Assembly: GCA_038199985.1 (NCBI GenBank)
Contig: JBBPYK010000056.1
Coordinates: 65,171 to 129,170, forward strand
Length of the DNA: 64,000 nt
Source of the DNA: Arthrobacter_J sp038199985
GTDB taxonomy: Bacteria; Actinomycetota; Actinomycetes; Actinomycetales; Micrococcaceae
Direction: 5' to 3'
In this document: positions 44,304 to 52,164 of the stretch, piece after piece
Position numbering within the stretch: the stretch's first letter is position 1
How the letters are laid out: each line of letters starts with the position of its first letter
The notes under the pieces: generated by a model
Told to the model about the DNA's origin: nothing
Seen by the model: only the letters and a program-made list of their open reading frames with translations
Databases searched by the model: none
Made by a program: the position numbers and the translations under genes

Positions 44304-45062
44304 ATGTTCACCATAAGCCTGTGCACGGACAATCTGGTTCTGGATCATTTGGATCTAGCCCGGTCGGTAGCACGCTCCTTTTCGGTGACTGGGCCTGATT
44401 CTCCGGACATTCTCCAAGTGGCATATCTCGGCTTGGTTAAGGCGAGTCGTCGGTACGACGCCGGTTATGGTGTTCCGTTCCCGGCCTACGCGGTGCCTAC
44501 GATGGCTGGCGAAATCAAGCGTTATTTAAGGGATAGCTGCTGGATGGTGCGACCACCTCGCACGGTGCAGGACCTGCGAACTGAAGTGGCGAGGGCGTCG
44601 TCGGACCTTGCACAGAAGCTGGGACGGGAGCCCTCCCTCGACGAATTGGCTGAACGGCTCGAGGAGCACCCGGACGCCGTCGCTGAGGCGATGAACTGCC
44701 AGAGCAGCATGCGTCCGGACTCCCTTGATGTGTTGGCGGGTGACTCGTTTTGGGCGGACCGTCTGTGCGCAGCAGATCGCTCCCTGGATCGACGCGACGA
44801 AGTCCTGTCTCTGCGCACTGCGGTCGCTGAATTATCTGCCAAGGAAAAGGAACTACTGTTCCGCCGCTTCTACTGTGAAGAGACCCAACAACGCATAGGT
44901 GAACGGCTTGGAATGAGCCAGATGCAGGTGTCCAGACTGCTGGCACGGACTTTAGTACGGTTGCAGAAGTTTCTGAGTGATGCGCCGGCGCAGGACGCAA
45001 GCGAGTCCTGTTCTACGCGATACCCAGACGTTGGGCAGCCGAAAGAACCTGCTCCACGGTGA
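44304..45062 (+). CDS. SigF/SigB-type RNA polymerase sigma factor
   Basis: A 252-residue group 3 sigma-70 factor. Region 2 (DILQVAYLGLVKASRRYDA, FPAYAVPTMAGEIKRYLRD), region 3 (LGREPSLDELAERLE) and region 4 (QQRIGERLGMSQMQVSRLL) are all present. It resembles actinobacterial SigF/SigB general-stress and developmental factors. The ATG at 44304 has a GGAAGGA site. No anti-sigma (RsbW-like) or anti-anti-sigma gene is adjacent, which is unusual for this group. The last 50 bases overlap, in antisense, the 3' end of the convergent glycosyltransferase gene. Confidence 0.9.
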   Translation: MFTISLCTDNLVLDHLDLARSVARSFSVTGPDSPDILQVAYLGLVKASRRYDAGYGVPFPAYAVPTMAGEIKRYLRDSCWMVRPPRTVQDLRTEVARASSDLAQKLGREPSLDELAERLEEHPDAVAEAMNCQSSMRPDSLDVLAGDSFWADRLCAADRSLDRRDEVLSLRTAVAELSAKEKELLFRRFYCEETQQRIGERLGMSQMQVSRLLARTLVRLQKFLSDAPAQDASESCSTRYPDVGQPKEPAPR

Positions 45063-45945
45063 CGGCGAGGAGCGCAGGATCTGGATCAGCACCAAAAGCG
45101 TTGCCCACCCTGAGCGACTCATCAGTCAGCGTGATGTGCGGCCCATCCGGCGGACCCCAAGCCGCCACAGGAGCCGGACCGAAGATTGTCACAGAGGGCG
45201 TGCCATACGCGGTCGCCAGATGCGCAGCGCCAGTATCTGCCGAGATGACCAGTGCTGCGGCGGACACGACGGCGGCGAATTCGGTGAGGTCCAACCTCCC
45301 GGCCAGCACGAGCGCCCCAGGCAACCCGGCGTCGTCGGCTATTCCCAGGGCTCGTTTCCGCTCGCCAGAACTTCCGGTGAGAACCACAGTGTGCCCCTGA
45401 TCATGAAAGGCACGGGCGACGGCGGCGAAGCGGGCTGCTGGCCACAGTCGGCTTCCGTACGCGGCACCAGCGTGGACGACGACGACGCCCGGATGAGCAC
45501 TCGGCTTCGAGGGTTTTTGTAGGCGATAGTCGAGAGGGTCCGCGGGAATGCCGTACCAATTCAACAGGTCGGTCCACCTGTTGCGTTCATGGACGTCATC
45601 ACGCCAAAGGGGCCCGGACCAGCCGTTAGCTGCATGGCCCAAACGTACATTGGGCATAATCGCGTCGAGCCTCTGGTGACTCTGGGGGCCACTGCCGTGT
45701 AAATTCACCGCGACATCGACCGCGCCAGATCGAATATTGAGCGGTTCTTCCAGCGACTGAGTTTCCAACAGATTATCCACACTGCCGGTCAGGGCCAGAA
45801 TAGGCTGCAGCCAGTTGGGCCCCGCGTAGGTGAGGCGATGACCCGGGTAGTGCCGGCGAAGGGCGCGAAGTGCAGGCACGGAAACGAGTAGGTCGCCGAG
45901 TTTCAGTGCGCGCAGGACCAGCAAGTCAGGTTGGTTCTTGGACAT
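45013..45945 (-). CDS. Glycosyltransferase family 9 (heptosyltransferase-like)
   Basis: A 310-residue GT-B enzyme of family 9. The N-terminal LLVLRALKLGDLLVSVPALRALRR is the usual acceptor-domain start, cut here as two motifs (LKLGDLLVSVPALRALRR); the C-terminal domain has VVHAGAAYGSRLWP and ISADTGAAHLATAYGTPSV, the nucleotide-heptose-binding motif. Family members transfer heptose from ADP-heptose. It follows the GAF-ANTAR gene after three bases, so the two form an operon. It probably belongs functionally with the heptose cluster 6 kb to the right. The 3' end overlaps the convergent sigma factor gene by 50 bases. Confidence 0.9.
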   Translation of the reverse strand: MSKNQPDLLVLRALKLGDLLVSVPALRALRRHYPGHRLTYAGPNWLQPILALTGSVDNLLETQSLEEPLNIRSGAVDVAVNLHGSGPQSHQRLDAIMPNVRLGHAANGWSGPLWRDDVHERNRWTDLLNWYGIPADPLDYRLQKPSKPSAHPGVVVVHAGAAYGSRLWPAARFAAVARAFHDQGHTVVLTGSSGERKRALGIADDAGLPGALVLAGRLDLTEFAAVVSAAALVISADTGAAHLATAYGTPSVTIFGPAPVAAWGPPDGPHITLTDESLRVGNAFGADPDPALLAVTVEQVLSAAQRLGIA

Positions 45946-45948
45946 GGT

Positions 45949-46692
45949 TCAGTCGTCGAAGTGCGTGGCAGACGGGGTCTCACTCACACTCTTGATGAGT
46001 GCCTCCGCTACCAGATTCAGCTTGGTGTTTCGGGCACTGGAGGCCATTTTGAGGATGTTCACCGCCTCATCTTGACTGCAACGGTTCTGCCCCATGATGA
46101 TGCCGGCCGCGAGGTCGATTGCCGTCCGGGTTTCCATGGCGGCCTGTAGATGCATGCCTGTTTCGGTCAGCTTCGCGATCCGCACGGCCATGCGCAACGA
46201 AACGGACGCTGTGCGGGCAAAGTCCTGAGCGGCCTCGATGGCATCTTCGCTGAACGCATCTTCCTTGGCTGAGTACAGGTCCAGTCCGGCGTTGGCCTCG
46301 CCTTCCAGGACAATAGGGAGTCCAATGGCGGACAAGATGCCGTGTTCGGCGATGGCCTGACGATATTCGGGGAACCGGGTCTCCTTTCGGAAATCCGCGA
46401 CGTAGTACATCTTGTTTTCTCGTGCCGCCCGCATGCAGGGGCCGTCGTCGAAGCGCAATTGGACCTCATCCAGTTCCCGCGCGCGCTCCGTGCTGCTGGC
46501 AACTGTTGCGGCTCTCCGTGGACGCAACAGAGTGACTCCGCAAAGTACCTCGTCCGTAGGCGTGGAAAACGTTTTCGCAGAAAGCCGTGCGAGACCGTTG
46601 AGGAAGTCGTTGACATCCGAACTTTCCAACACCATGTTCTGCAGTGTCTCAGTCAGAATCGACTCTGTGGACTCAGCGTTGTTGGACACCAT
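45949..46692 (-). CDS. GAF-ANTAR transcription antitermination regulator
   Basis: A 247-residue protein with a GAF sensor domain (about residues 20-165) and a C-terminal ANTAR RNA-binding domain (about 170-235: LQAAMETRTAIDLAAGIIMG, then CSQDEAVNILKMAS). ANTAR proteins bind paired hairpins in nascent RNA and prevent termination. It is followed after three bases by the family 9 glycosyltransferase gene. The ATG has an AAGGAAC site. Hairpins in its upstream region at 46766-46825 do not have the six-base loops typical of ANTAR targets, so the target is unknown. Confidence 0.9.
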   Translation of the reverse strand: MVSNNAESTESILTETLQNMVLESSDVNDFLNGLARLSAKTFSTPTDEVLCGVTLLRPRRAATVASSTERARELDEVQLRFDDGPCMRAARENKMYYVADFRKETRFPEYRQAIAEHGILSAIGLPIVLEGEANAGLDLYSAKEDAFSEDAIEAAQDFARTASVSLRMAVRIAKLTETGMHLQAAMETRTAIDLAAGIIMGQNRCSQDEAVNILKMASSARNTKLNLVAEALIKSVSETPSATHFDD

Positions 46693-46765
46693 TGCGTTCC
46701 TTCTATGGGTACGTGTTGGCCGCTTCCGGTCAATGTAAGTGCAACCCTAGACGATGGACCGCAAT

Positions 46766-46825
46766 GAGGCATTTGCCTCGTCGGGCAAGGCCGTCGTAGG
46801 AGTGCGTGGTGCACCCCTACGACGG
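46766..46825. repeat. Two adjacent palindromes between divergent genes
   Basis: Palindrome 1 is GAGGCA-TT-TGCCTC at 46766-46779. Palindrome 2 has 15-base arms with one mismatch (46791-46805 and 46811-46825, CCGTCGTAGG... with ...CCTACGACGG) around a 5-base loop. They lie in the 343-base gap between the GAF-ANTAR and SQR genes; no T-run follows. The rest of the gap holds no gene. They could be an operator or RNA hairpins. Confidence 0.7.
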
Positions 46826-47035
46826 TGGGCCCGGAGTGAGCGCGCTGCTTGACTCCTGATTACCAAGCCCACTTACTATCTACTCTTGCGGCTCAGTAGC
46901 TAGTCAAGGGGTTGGCACCAGAACGTCAAGATTCGACGTCGGCTGTCAGCTTCTAGGACGGTTCAGCGCGCCACATCTCACCGGGAATGGTAAGTACGCT
47001 GTTATTGGTGGGTGGATCGACGGTAAGGTCAGGCC

Positions 47036-48241
47036 ATGGACGGTACAGAGCATCACGAAGTAATTGTTGTGGGCGGTGGGAACGCCGGCATATCGGTGGC
47101 GGCACGCCTGCGTCGGTATGGATTCGACGACGTTGCCGTTATTGAACCAAGCGAGACTCACCTCTATCAACCATTTTTCTCCCACGTAGCTGGAGGAACT
47201 GTCCGCGCTGATCGCGCCACAAGGCCCATGCGCACCGTCATGCCCAAAGACGTTAAGTGGATTCAGGACCGCGTTCACCACGCGAACCCACAAGCGCAGA
47301 CCGTCAAGCTCGCCTCAGGGATAGAGCTGTCCTACGATCATGCGATTATTTGTCCGGGCATACAGCGCGATTGGGCTGCTGTAGACGGCTTGTCAGAGGC
47401 AATGTCCTCTCCCGACGCCGCATCAAACTACGAATTCGACTATGCGCAGAAGGCATGGTCACTCATCCGGAACTTCCGTAGCGGTACAGCGGTTTTTGTG
47501 CAGCCACCAGGGCCGGCGTCCTGCGCTGGCGCAGCACAGAAGCCCCTGTATCTGGCGTGTGACTATTGGCGGAAGCAGGGCGTACTGGATCAACTACGCG
47601 TTGTTCTGGTGGTCCCCAATGCGACGGTGTTCGGAATGGACCTGATCGATGAGGAACTCAACCGCAAAATTGCTGAGTACGGGATAGAGCTACATTGCGA
47701 TAGCGAACTCATGAGCGTTGATGCGTCGAAACGAAGCGTTCAGATTCGGGACAACCTCACCGCAGACTCGGAGCAAATCTCCTACGATCTTCTTCACGTT
47801 GTCCCTCCGCAATCGGCGCCCGACTGGTTGAAGTCGACGGCGCTCTCAGCCGCCGGCGATCCCGGAGGATTCGTTGAGGTGAACCCCCTCACCCTGCAGC
47901 ACTCCCGATTTCCCACCGTCTGGTCCCTGGGAGACGCGGCTGGTACCACCAACTCAAAATCAGGTGGTGCCCTCCGAGAGCAAACCACGATACTTGCCAA
48001 GAACCTGAAGGCAGTGCGTGACGGCAAGAAGCCCACAAAAAAATACACCGGCTACTCCGTATGCCCGTTCACGGTGTCACGGTCCTCTGTGGTCCTTGCC
48101 GAGTTTGACGACGAATACCGGCCGAAGCCCAGCGTACCGTTCTGGAAAGGACTAGCCCGAGAACGGCGCCTCACCTGGATCACAGACCGCTATATCTTGC
48201 CGTGGATCTACTGGAACCTGATTTTGAAGGGTAGAGCCTAA
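47036..48241 (+). CDS. Sulfide:quinone oxidoreductase-like FAD enzyme
   Basis: A 401-residue FAD/NAD(P)-binding oxidoreductase of the sulfide:quinone reductase group. The dinucleotide-binding GGGNAGISVAARL is at the N-terminus, ETHLYQPFFSHVAGG follows, and a cysteine lies in PASCAGAAQKPLYLA, a place where SQR enzymes carry a redox cysteine. The second FAD motif is SLGDAAGTTNSKSGGA. It probably oxidises sulfide and passes electrons to quinone at the membrane. No sulfur dioxygenase or rhodanese gene is adjacent, so the substrate is inferred from the family only. Confidence 0.87.
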   Translation: MDGTEHHEVIVVGGGNAGISVAARLRRYGFDDVAVIEPSETHLYQPFFSHVAGGTVRADRATRPMRTVMPKDVKWIQDRVHHANPQAQTVKLASGIELSYDHAIICPGIQRDWAAVDGLSEAMSSPDAASNYEFDYAQKAWSLIRNFRSGTAVFVQPPGPASCAGAAQKPLYLACDYWRKQGVLDQLRVVLVVPNATVFGMDLIDEELNRKIAEYGIELHCDSELMSVDASKRSVQIRDNLTADSEQISYDLLHVVPPQSAPDWLKSTALSAAGDPGGFVEVNPLTLQHSRFPTVWSLGDAAGTTNSKSGGALREQTTILAKNLKAVRDGKKPTKKYTGYSVCPFTVSRSSVVLAEFDDEYRPKPSVPFWKGLARERRLTWITDRYILPWIYWNLILKGRA

Positions 48242-48268
48242 TGCGGTGTTTTGAGGAAAGGACCCATC

Positions 48269-48607
48269 ATGACTTCTGATTCAACTGACCCCGCCGGGCG
48301 TGACCGACCATCGGAGTCACGCGGCGATGTTCGGGAAGGGCGCACACAATCTTCGTCGACCTCTCACTCCCGAAGCGGTGCCGTTTGGGTGGCCGTTATC
48401 AGTGCGTTGATCCTTCTCGTGTTGTTGATCGTCTTCTTCCTGCAGAATGATGTGCCTGTCCTGGTGACCTTCTTTGGCTTCGAGGGATCGATCGCCTTGG
48501 GATTGGCGTTGCTGATCGCAGCCGTCGGAGGCGGTATCGTCGTAGCGCTGGTAGGCGCAATTCGCATCATCAAGCTGCGCGCAGCGACTCGAAAGTCGCG
48601 CAAGTAA
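48269..48607 (+). CDS. LapA-domain (DUF1049) membrane protein
   Basis: A 112-residue protein with a polar N-terminal tail of about 35 residues and two membrane spans (about 40-60, VWVAVISALILLVLLIVFFL, and 68-95), ending in a short basic tail. It matches the LapA/DUF1049 family. In enterobacteria LapA acts in LPS assembly, but LPS is not expected here, so that function should not be transferred. The ATG at 48269 has GAGGAAAGGA upstream. It lies 27 bases after the SQR-like gene, probably in the same transcript. Confidence 0.85.
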   Translation: MTSDSTDPAGRDRPSESRGDVREGRTQSSSTSHSRSGAVWVAVISALILLVLLIVFFLQNDVPVLVTFFGFEGSIALGLALLIAAVGGGIVVALVGAIRIIKLRAATRKSRK

Positions 48608-48651
48608 ACTCACCAGCACAACCCCATCGAGCGTGAGGATTCACCCCGAGT

Positions 48652-49905
48652 ATGAAAACCAGCCTCGAGCTTTCCGATGCTCAGCGGAGCGAGATGCACG
48701 ACCTATACCGTCATCTCCACGCACATCCGGAACTGTCCATGCAGGAGTCCGAAACGGCGTCGTACATTACTGAAAAGCTGCAAGCGCTCAAACTTGAGGT
48801 CGTGGCCTGCGGGGGAACCGGCGTCGTCGGAGTCTTGAAAAACGGCGACGGTCCGGTGGTCGGGTATCGAGCGGACACGGACGGTCTGCCGATCCTTGAG
48901 GACACCGGATTGGACTACGCAAGCACGGCAACCGTAGTTATGCCTGATGGCACCGGTGTGCCCGTGATGCACGGCTGCGGTCACGATACTCACATCGCTG
49001 TTGCGCTCACCACCGCCCGGCTCCTGCACGAGAATCGTGAGGCCTGGGCCGGAACCGTGGTGTTTATCTTCCAGCCAGGGGAGGAGACCGGCGTTGGAGC
49101 CAAAGCAATGGTCGACGACGGCTTGTGGGATAAGGCGCCGAAACCCTCGATTATCTTTGGGCAGCACGTCTGGCCCGGGATCGCGGGCACGCTCAACATC
49201 ACCAGCGGCACTGCGATGGCGATGGCCGATTCATGGAAGGTCACTGTCAAGGGCCGGCAGGCGCACGGCTCGCAACCCGAGGAATCGATTGACCCAATTG
49301 TGCTGGGGGCTCACATGGTGGTGCGTATCCAATCGATCGTTTCGCGCGAAGTGCACCCCATGAAATCCGCCGTCGTCACCATCGGCACGTTCCACGCGGG
49401 GCTGAAGGAAAACATCATCCCTGCCTCCGCCGAGTTCACCCTCAACGTCCGTACCTTCGACCCCGAGGTCCGAGATCGCGTCCTGTCCTCATTACGGCGC
49501 ATCATTCAGGCAGAAGCGGATGCTTCCGGCGCCCCCGATCCGGTGATAGAAGAGATCACGAACTTTCCCGAGTGCTACAACGACCCCGCCTCCACAGCCG
49601 AACTGATCGGGCACCTTCGCGAAGCCCTTGGCGAGAACAGCGTCAACGAGGTCCCGCCGGTGATGGGCAGTGAAGATTTCGGTGCGCTGGCCCAAGCGAT
49701 CGGCGTGCCGTCGGTGTATTGGTTCTTTGGCGGATATCTCCAGGAAAAGTACGACGTCGGTACCCCGGTTGCAGGAAACCACTCACCTGAGTTTGCGCCG
49801 GTGCTGGAACCGACGTTGAGCACAGGCGTGAAGGCAGCGACGACGGCACTGCTGATGGCAGGTCACACTTTGCGCAAACATGATCAGACCGAGACACTGA
49901 AGTAA
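48652..49905 (+). CDS. M20-family amidohydrolase
   Basis: A 417-residue zinc hydrolase of the M20D group (hippurate, N-acyl-amino acid and indole-acetyl-amino acid hydrolases). Metal-binding motifs are HGCGHDTH at 107-114, the Glu pair in PGEETGVGA, QHVWPG, and MGSEDFG near the C-terminus. It should release an amino acid from an N-acyl conjugate in the cytoplasm. A class V aminotransferase gene follows after 22 bases, suggesting that the freed amino acid is then transaminated. The substrate is unknown. Confidence 0.9.
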   Translation: MKTSLELSDAQRSEMHDLYRHLHAHPELSMQESETASYITEKLQALKLEVVACGGTGVVGVLKNGDGPVVGYRADTDGLPILEDTGLDYASTATVVMPDGTGVPVMHGCGHDTHIAVALTTARLLHENREAWAGTVVFIFQPGEETGVGAKAMVDDGLWDKAPKPSIIFGQHVWPGIAGTLNITSGTAMAMADSWKVTVKGRQAHGSQPEESIDPIVLGAHMVVRIQSIVSREVHPMKSAVVTIGTFHAGLKENIIPASAEFTLNVRTFDPEVRDRVLSSLRRIIQAEADASGAPDPVIEEITNFPECYNDPASTAELIGHLREALGENSVNEVPPVMGSEDFGALAQAIGVPSVYWFFGGYLQEKYDVGTPVAGNHSPEFAPVLEPTLSTGVKAATTALLMAGHTLRKHDQTETLK

Positions 49906-49927
49906 CCGCCACTTCAAGGAGACTCCA

Positions 49928-51025
49928 GTGACCAAGCCCCTACTTGACCGGCACCTCTTCGGCCCCGGACCCACCAACGCGTACCCTGAAGCAACAACAG
50001 CCTTGGGGTACCCGCTCCTTGGACACCTCGACCCAGCGTTCATCGAACGGCTAGATTCCACGTGCGACGGTCTCCGGCAAGTTTGGGGAACCGAGAACTC
50101 ACGGACGCTGCCCCTCAGCGCGACAGGCTCCGCGGGCATGGAAGCAGCGTTCGTCAACACCGTGGGAGCGGGCGACGTAGCGGTCATCGCCGTCAACGGT
50201 CTCTTTGGGGAACGAATGTGTGACGTCGCTGAACGCTGCGGCGCCGAAGTTGTCCGCGTAGACCACGAGTGGGGACAACCCATAGACCCGGAGCGCGTAG
50301 CCAACGCTCACCCGAACCCCAAAGTCATTGCAGCCGTCCACGCTGAAACCTCCACCGGGGCTCTGTCAGACATCAAAGCCCTCGGAGAGCTCAAAGGCGA
50401 CGCACTTCTCATCGTTGACGCGGTCACCTCCATCGGTGGAATTGAACTTCTCTCCGACGAATGGGGTATCGACGTCGGATACGCTGGCACCCAAAAATGT
50501 CTAGGTGTAGCCCCGGGCCTGTCACCCTTCACCATCTCTGACCGTGCCTTTGACCGTCGCATCGAAAAGCCACAATCCTGGTACCTGGACCTCGGGATGC
50601 TCGGCGGCTATGTGGGCAGCGCATCCGGTGGAGGCCGCACTTACCACCACACGGCCCCAGTTGCGATGATCGCCAGCCTGGAAGCAGCCCTCGAACGTAT
50701 CCTCACCGAAGGATTGGATCACGTGGCCGCACGCCACTGGGCTGCGGGAACCGCATTGCAAGACGGACTCGAAGAACAAGGACACACACTGTTTGCCGCT
50801 GAAGGTCACCGGCTACCGGAGCTGACGTCCGTCGTCGTACCGGACGGTGTGGATTCGGCCGCGGTGCGGTCCTACCTACTCGAACACTTCAACATCGAAA
50901 TTGGTGGCGGCGCCGGCAAATTCGCGAGCAGTGTGTGGCGCATCGGGCTCATGGGACCCAACGCTAACCCGTCTTCCGTCGCGTTGCTCTTGGCTGCCCT
51001 TCCAGAGGCCATCGAAAAAGCCTGA
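49928..51025 (+). CDS. Class V PLP aminotransferase (alanine-glyoxylate/purine catabolism type)
   Basis: A 365-residue PLP enzyme of the alanine-glyoxylate / serine-glyoxylate aminotransferase group. The N-terminal FGPGPTNAYPEA, the cofactor region ATGSAGMEAAF, the aspartate in LIVDAVTSIGG and the PLP lysine in YAGTQKCLGVAPG are clear. It transfers amino groups between small amino acids and glyoxylate or pyruvate. It lies directly after the amidohydrolase gene with an AAGGAGACTCC site, so they form an operon. The precise substrate cannot be told. Confidence 0.9.
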   Translation: MTKPLLDRHLFGPGPTNAYPEATTALGYPLLGHLDPAFIERLDSTCDGLRQVWGTENSRTLPLSATGSAGMEAAFVNTVGAGDVAVIAVNGLFGERMCDVAERCGAEVVRVDHEWGQPIDPERVANAHPNPKVIAAVHAETSTGALSDIKALGELKGDALLIVDAVTSIGGIELLSDEWGIDVGYAGTQKCLGVAPGLSPFTISDRAFDRRIEKPQSWYLDLGMLGGYVGSASGGGRTYHHTAPVAMIASLEAALERILTEGLDHVAARHWAAGTALQDGLEEQGHTLFAAEGHRLPELTSVVVPDGVDSAAVRSYLLEHFNIEIGGGAGKFASSVWRIGLMGPNANPSSVALLLAALPEAIEKA

Positions 51026-51048
51026 CGCCCCGGCCGGATAAACCTTCT

Positions 51049-51390
51049 ATGACCCGCGTCAACAGTGAGCACGTCGTCCACGGTCCAACCGTGGACGACG
51101 AGACTCGCTGCGTCCACTACCGCACGCCCCTGGACATCATCGCCATCAAGTTCAAGTGCTGTGGCCGCTACTACCCATGTCACCTGTGTCATCAGGAAAC
51201 AGAGTCACACGCGGCGAGACAATGGCCTGCAGATGAGCAAGATGCACAAGCGATATTGTGCGGCGCCTGCAAAACGGAACTAACTATTTCTGCCTATCGG
51301 GCCACTGACAATTGCCCGAACTGTTCTGCGCCTTTCAACCCTGCCTGCGCACTGCATGCGGATCTTTATTTTGAGTCTGCGGTGTTCTAA
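51049..51390 (+). CDS. CHY-type zinc-finger protein
   Basis: A 113-residue protein rich in Cys and His pairs: CVHY near residue 21, FKCCGRYYPCHLCHQE near 35, CGACKTEL near 72 and CPNCSAPFNPAC near 90. This is the CHY zinc-finger domain as a stand-alone bacterial protein (related to yeast Hot13). It probably binds two or three zinc ions; the function in bacteria is not established. It follows the aminotransferase gene by 23 bases and may share its transcript. It ends 15 bases before a large inverted repeat. Confidence 0.88.
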   Translation: MTRVNSEHVVHGPTVDDETRCVHYRTPLDIIAIKFKCCGRYYPCHLCHQETESHAARQWPADEQDAQAILCGACKTELTISAYRATDNCPNCSAPFNPACALHADLYFESAVF

Positions 51391-51405
51391 CAGAAGTCCC
51401 GCAGT

Positions 51406-51479
51406 CCGCAGAAACGTGGCGGAGCTGCAGATGCGGGGTTGCGCCACCACGTAGGTACGGCTCCGCAACGTTTCTGCGG
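51406..51479. repeat. Large inverted repeat
   Basis: Two 22-base arms (51406-51427 and 51458-51479) pair with one internal mismatch and one G-T pair; the outer 12 bases, CCGCAGAAACGT with ACGTTTCTGCGG, are perfect. The central 30 bases can also pair with the arm (CGTGG with CCACG). No T-run follows. It lies between the CHY zinc-finger gene and the heptose cluster. Confidence 0.85.
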
Positions 51480-51567
51480 AAGAGCCGGGTGCGAGGAAAG
51501 ATGAGCCGCAGGGAAGAAGTTCCCGCCGAAGTGTTTAGCAGCAGCGCCCAAGGGGAACTGTGCTGGT

Positions 51568-52164
51568 ATGGAACGTATCGCCGGCGAGCACGTGCAACAG
51601 CGGACACCGCCGCGCGCACTCCTGCTTGACCGTGATGGCACCCTCATCATTGACGTCCCCTACAACGGGGACCCTGCCCAAGTGCGACCATTGCCCGGAA
51701 TCGCTCGGACGCTTGATGAACTCCGGGGCATGGGCGTCCCTCTTGGCGTCCTCACCAACCAGTCCGGCATAGCGCGGGGCACCATCAGCCGCGCACAAGC
51801 CGACGCTGTCAACATGCGCGTTGACGAACTTTTGGGCCCGTTTGACCTATGGGAAGTTTGCCCTCACGGACCCGACGACGGTTGCGCCTGCCGCAAGCCG
51901 GCACCGGGCATGATCATCAACGCCTGCAAAACCCTGGGCCTTGAACCTCACGAGACTGCGTTCATCGGGGACATTGGGACCGACGTCGACGCTGCTCAGG
52001 CAGCTGGCGCGACCGGTGTCCTCATCCCCACCGCCGTCACCCTTCAGGAAGAGATTGACCGCGCTGAGATTGTTGCGGACACTCTCGCCGACGCCGTCGC
52101 TCTCCTGTGGAACACCGATTCACGAGCGAACAAGGACGAGCAGACTGCCGAGACGACAGCATGA
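51568..52164 (+). CDS. gmhB: D-glycero-manno-heptose 1,7-bisphosphate 7-phosphatase (GmhB-like)
   Basis: A 198-residue HAD-IIIA phosphatase. The nucleophile motif DRDGT is at 21-25, a GmhB-type zinc cluster C98-x-H100...C106-x-C108 follows, and GDIGTD at 134-139 holds the acidic pair. It removes the 7-phosphate from heptose 1,7-bisphosphate in nucleotide-heptose synthesis. The histidinol-phosphatase branch of the same family is an alternative, but gmhA and hldE genes downstream favour heptose. It begins the cluster; its stop overlaps the next start (ATGA). Confidence 0.88.
   Translation: MERIAGEHVQQRTPPRALLLDRDGTLIIDVPYNGDPAQVRPLPGIARTLDELRGMGVPLGVLTNQSGIARGTISRAQADAVNMRVDELLGPFDLWEVCPHGPDDGCACRKPAPGMIINACKTLGLEPHETAFIGDIGTDVDAAQAAGATGVLIPTAVTLQEEIDRAEIVADTLADAVALLWNTDSRANKDEQTAETTA

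Noticed and set aside
48269..48607. Taking the LapA-like protein as evidence of lipopolysaccharide assembly
   Set aside because: The name comes from enterobacteria; every other marker here is actinobacterial, where LPS is not expected.
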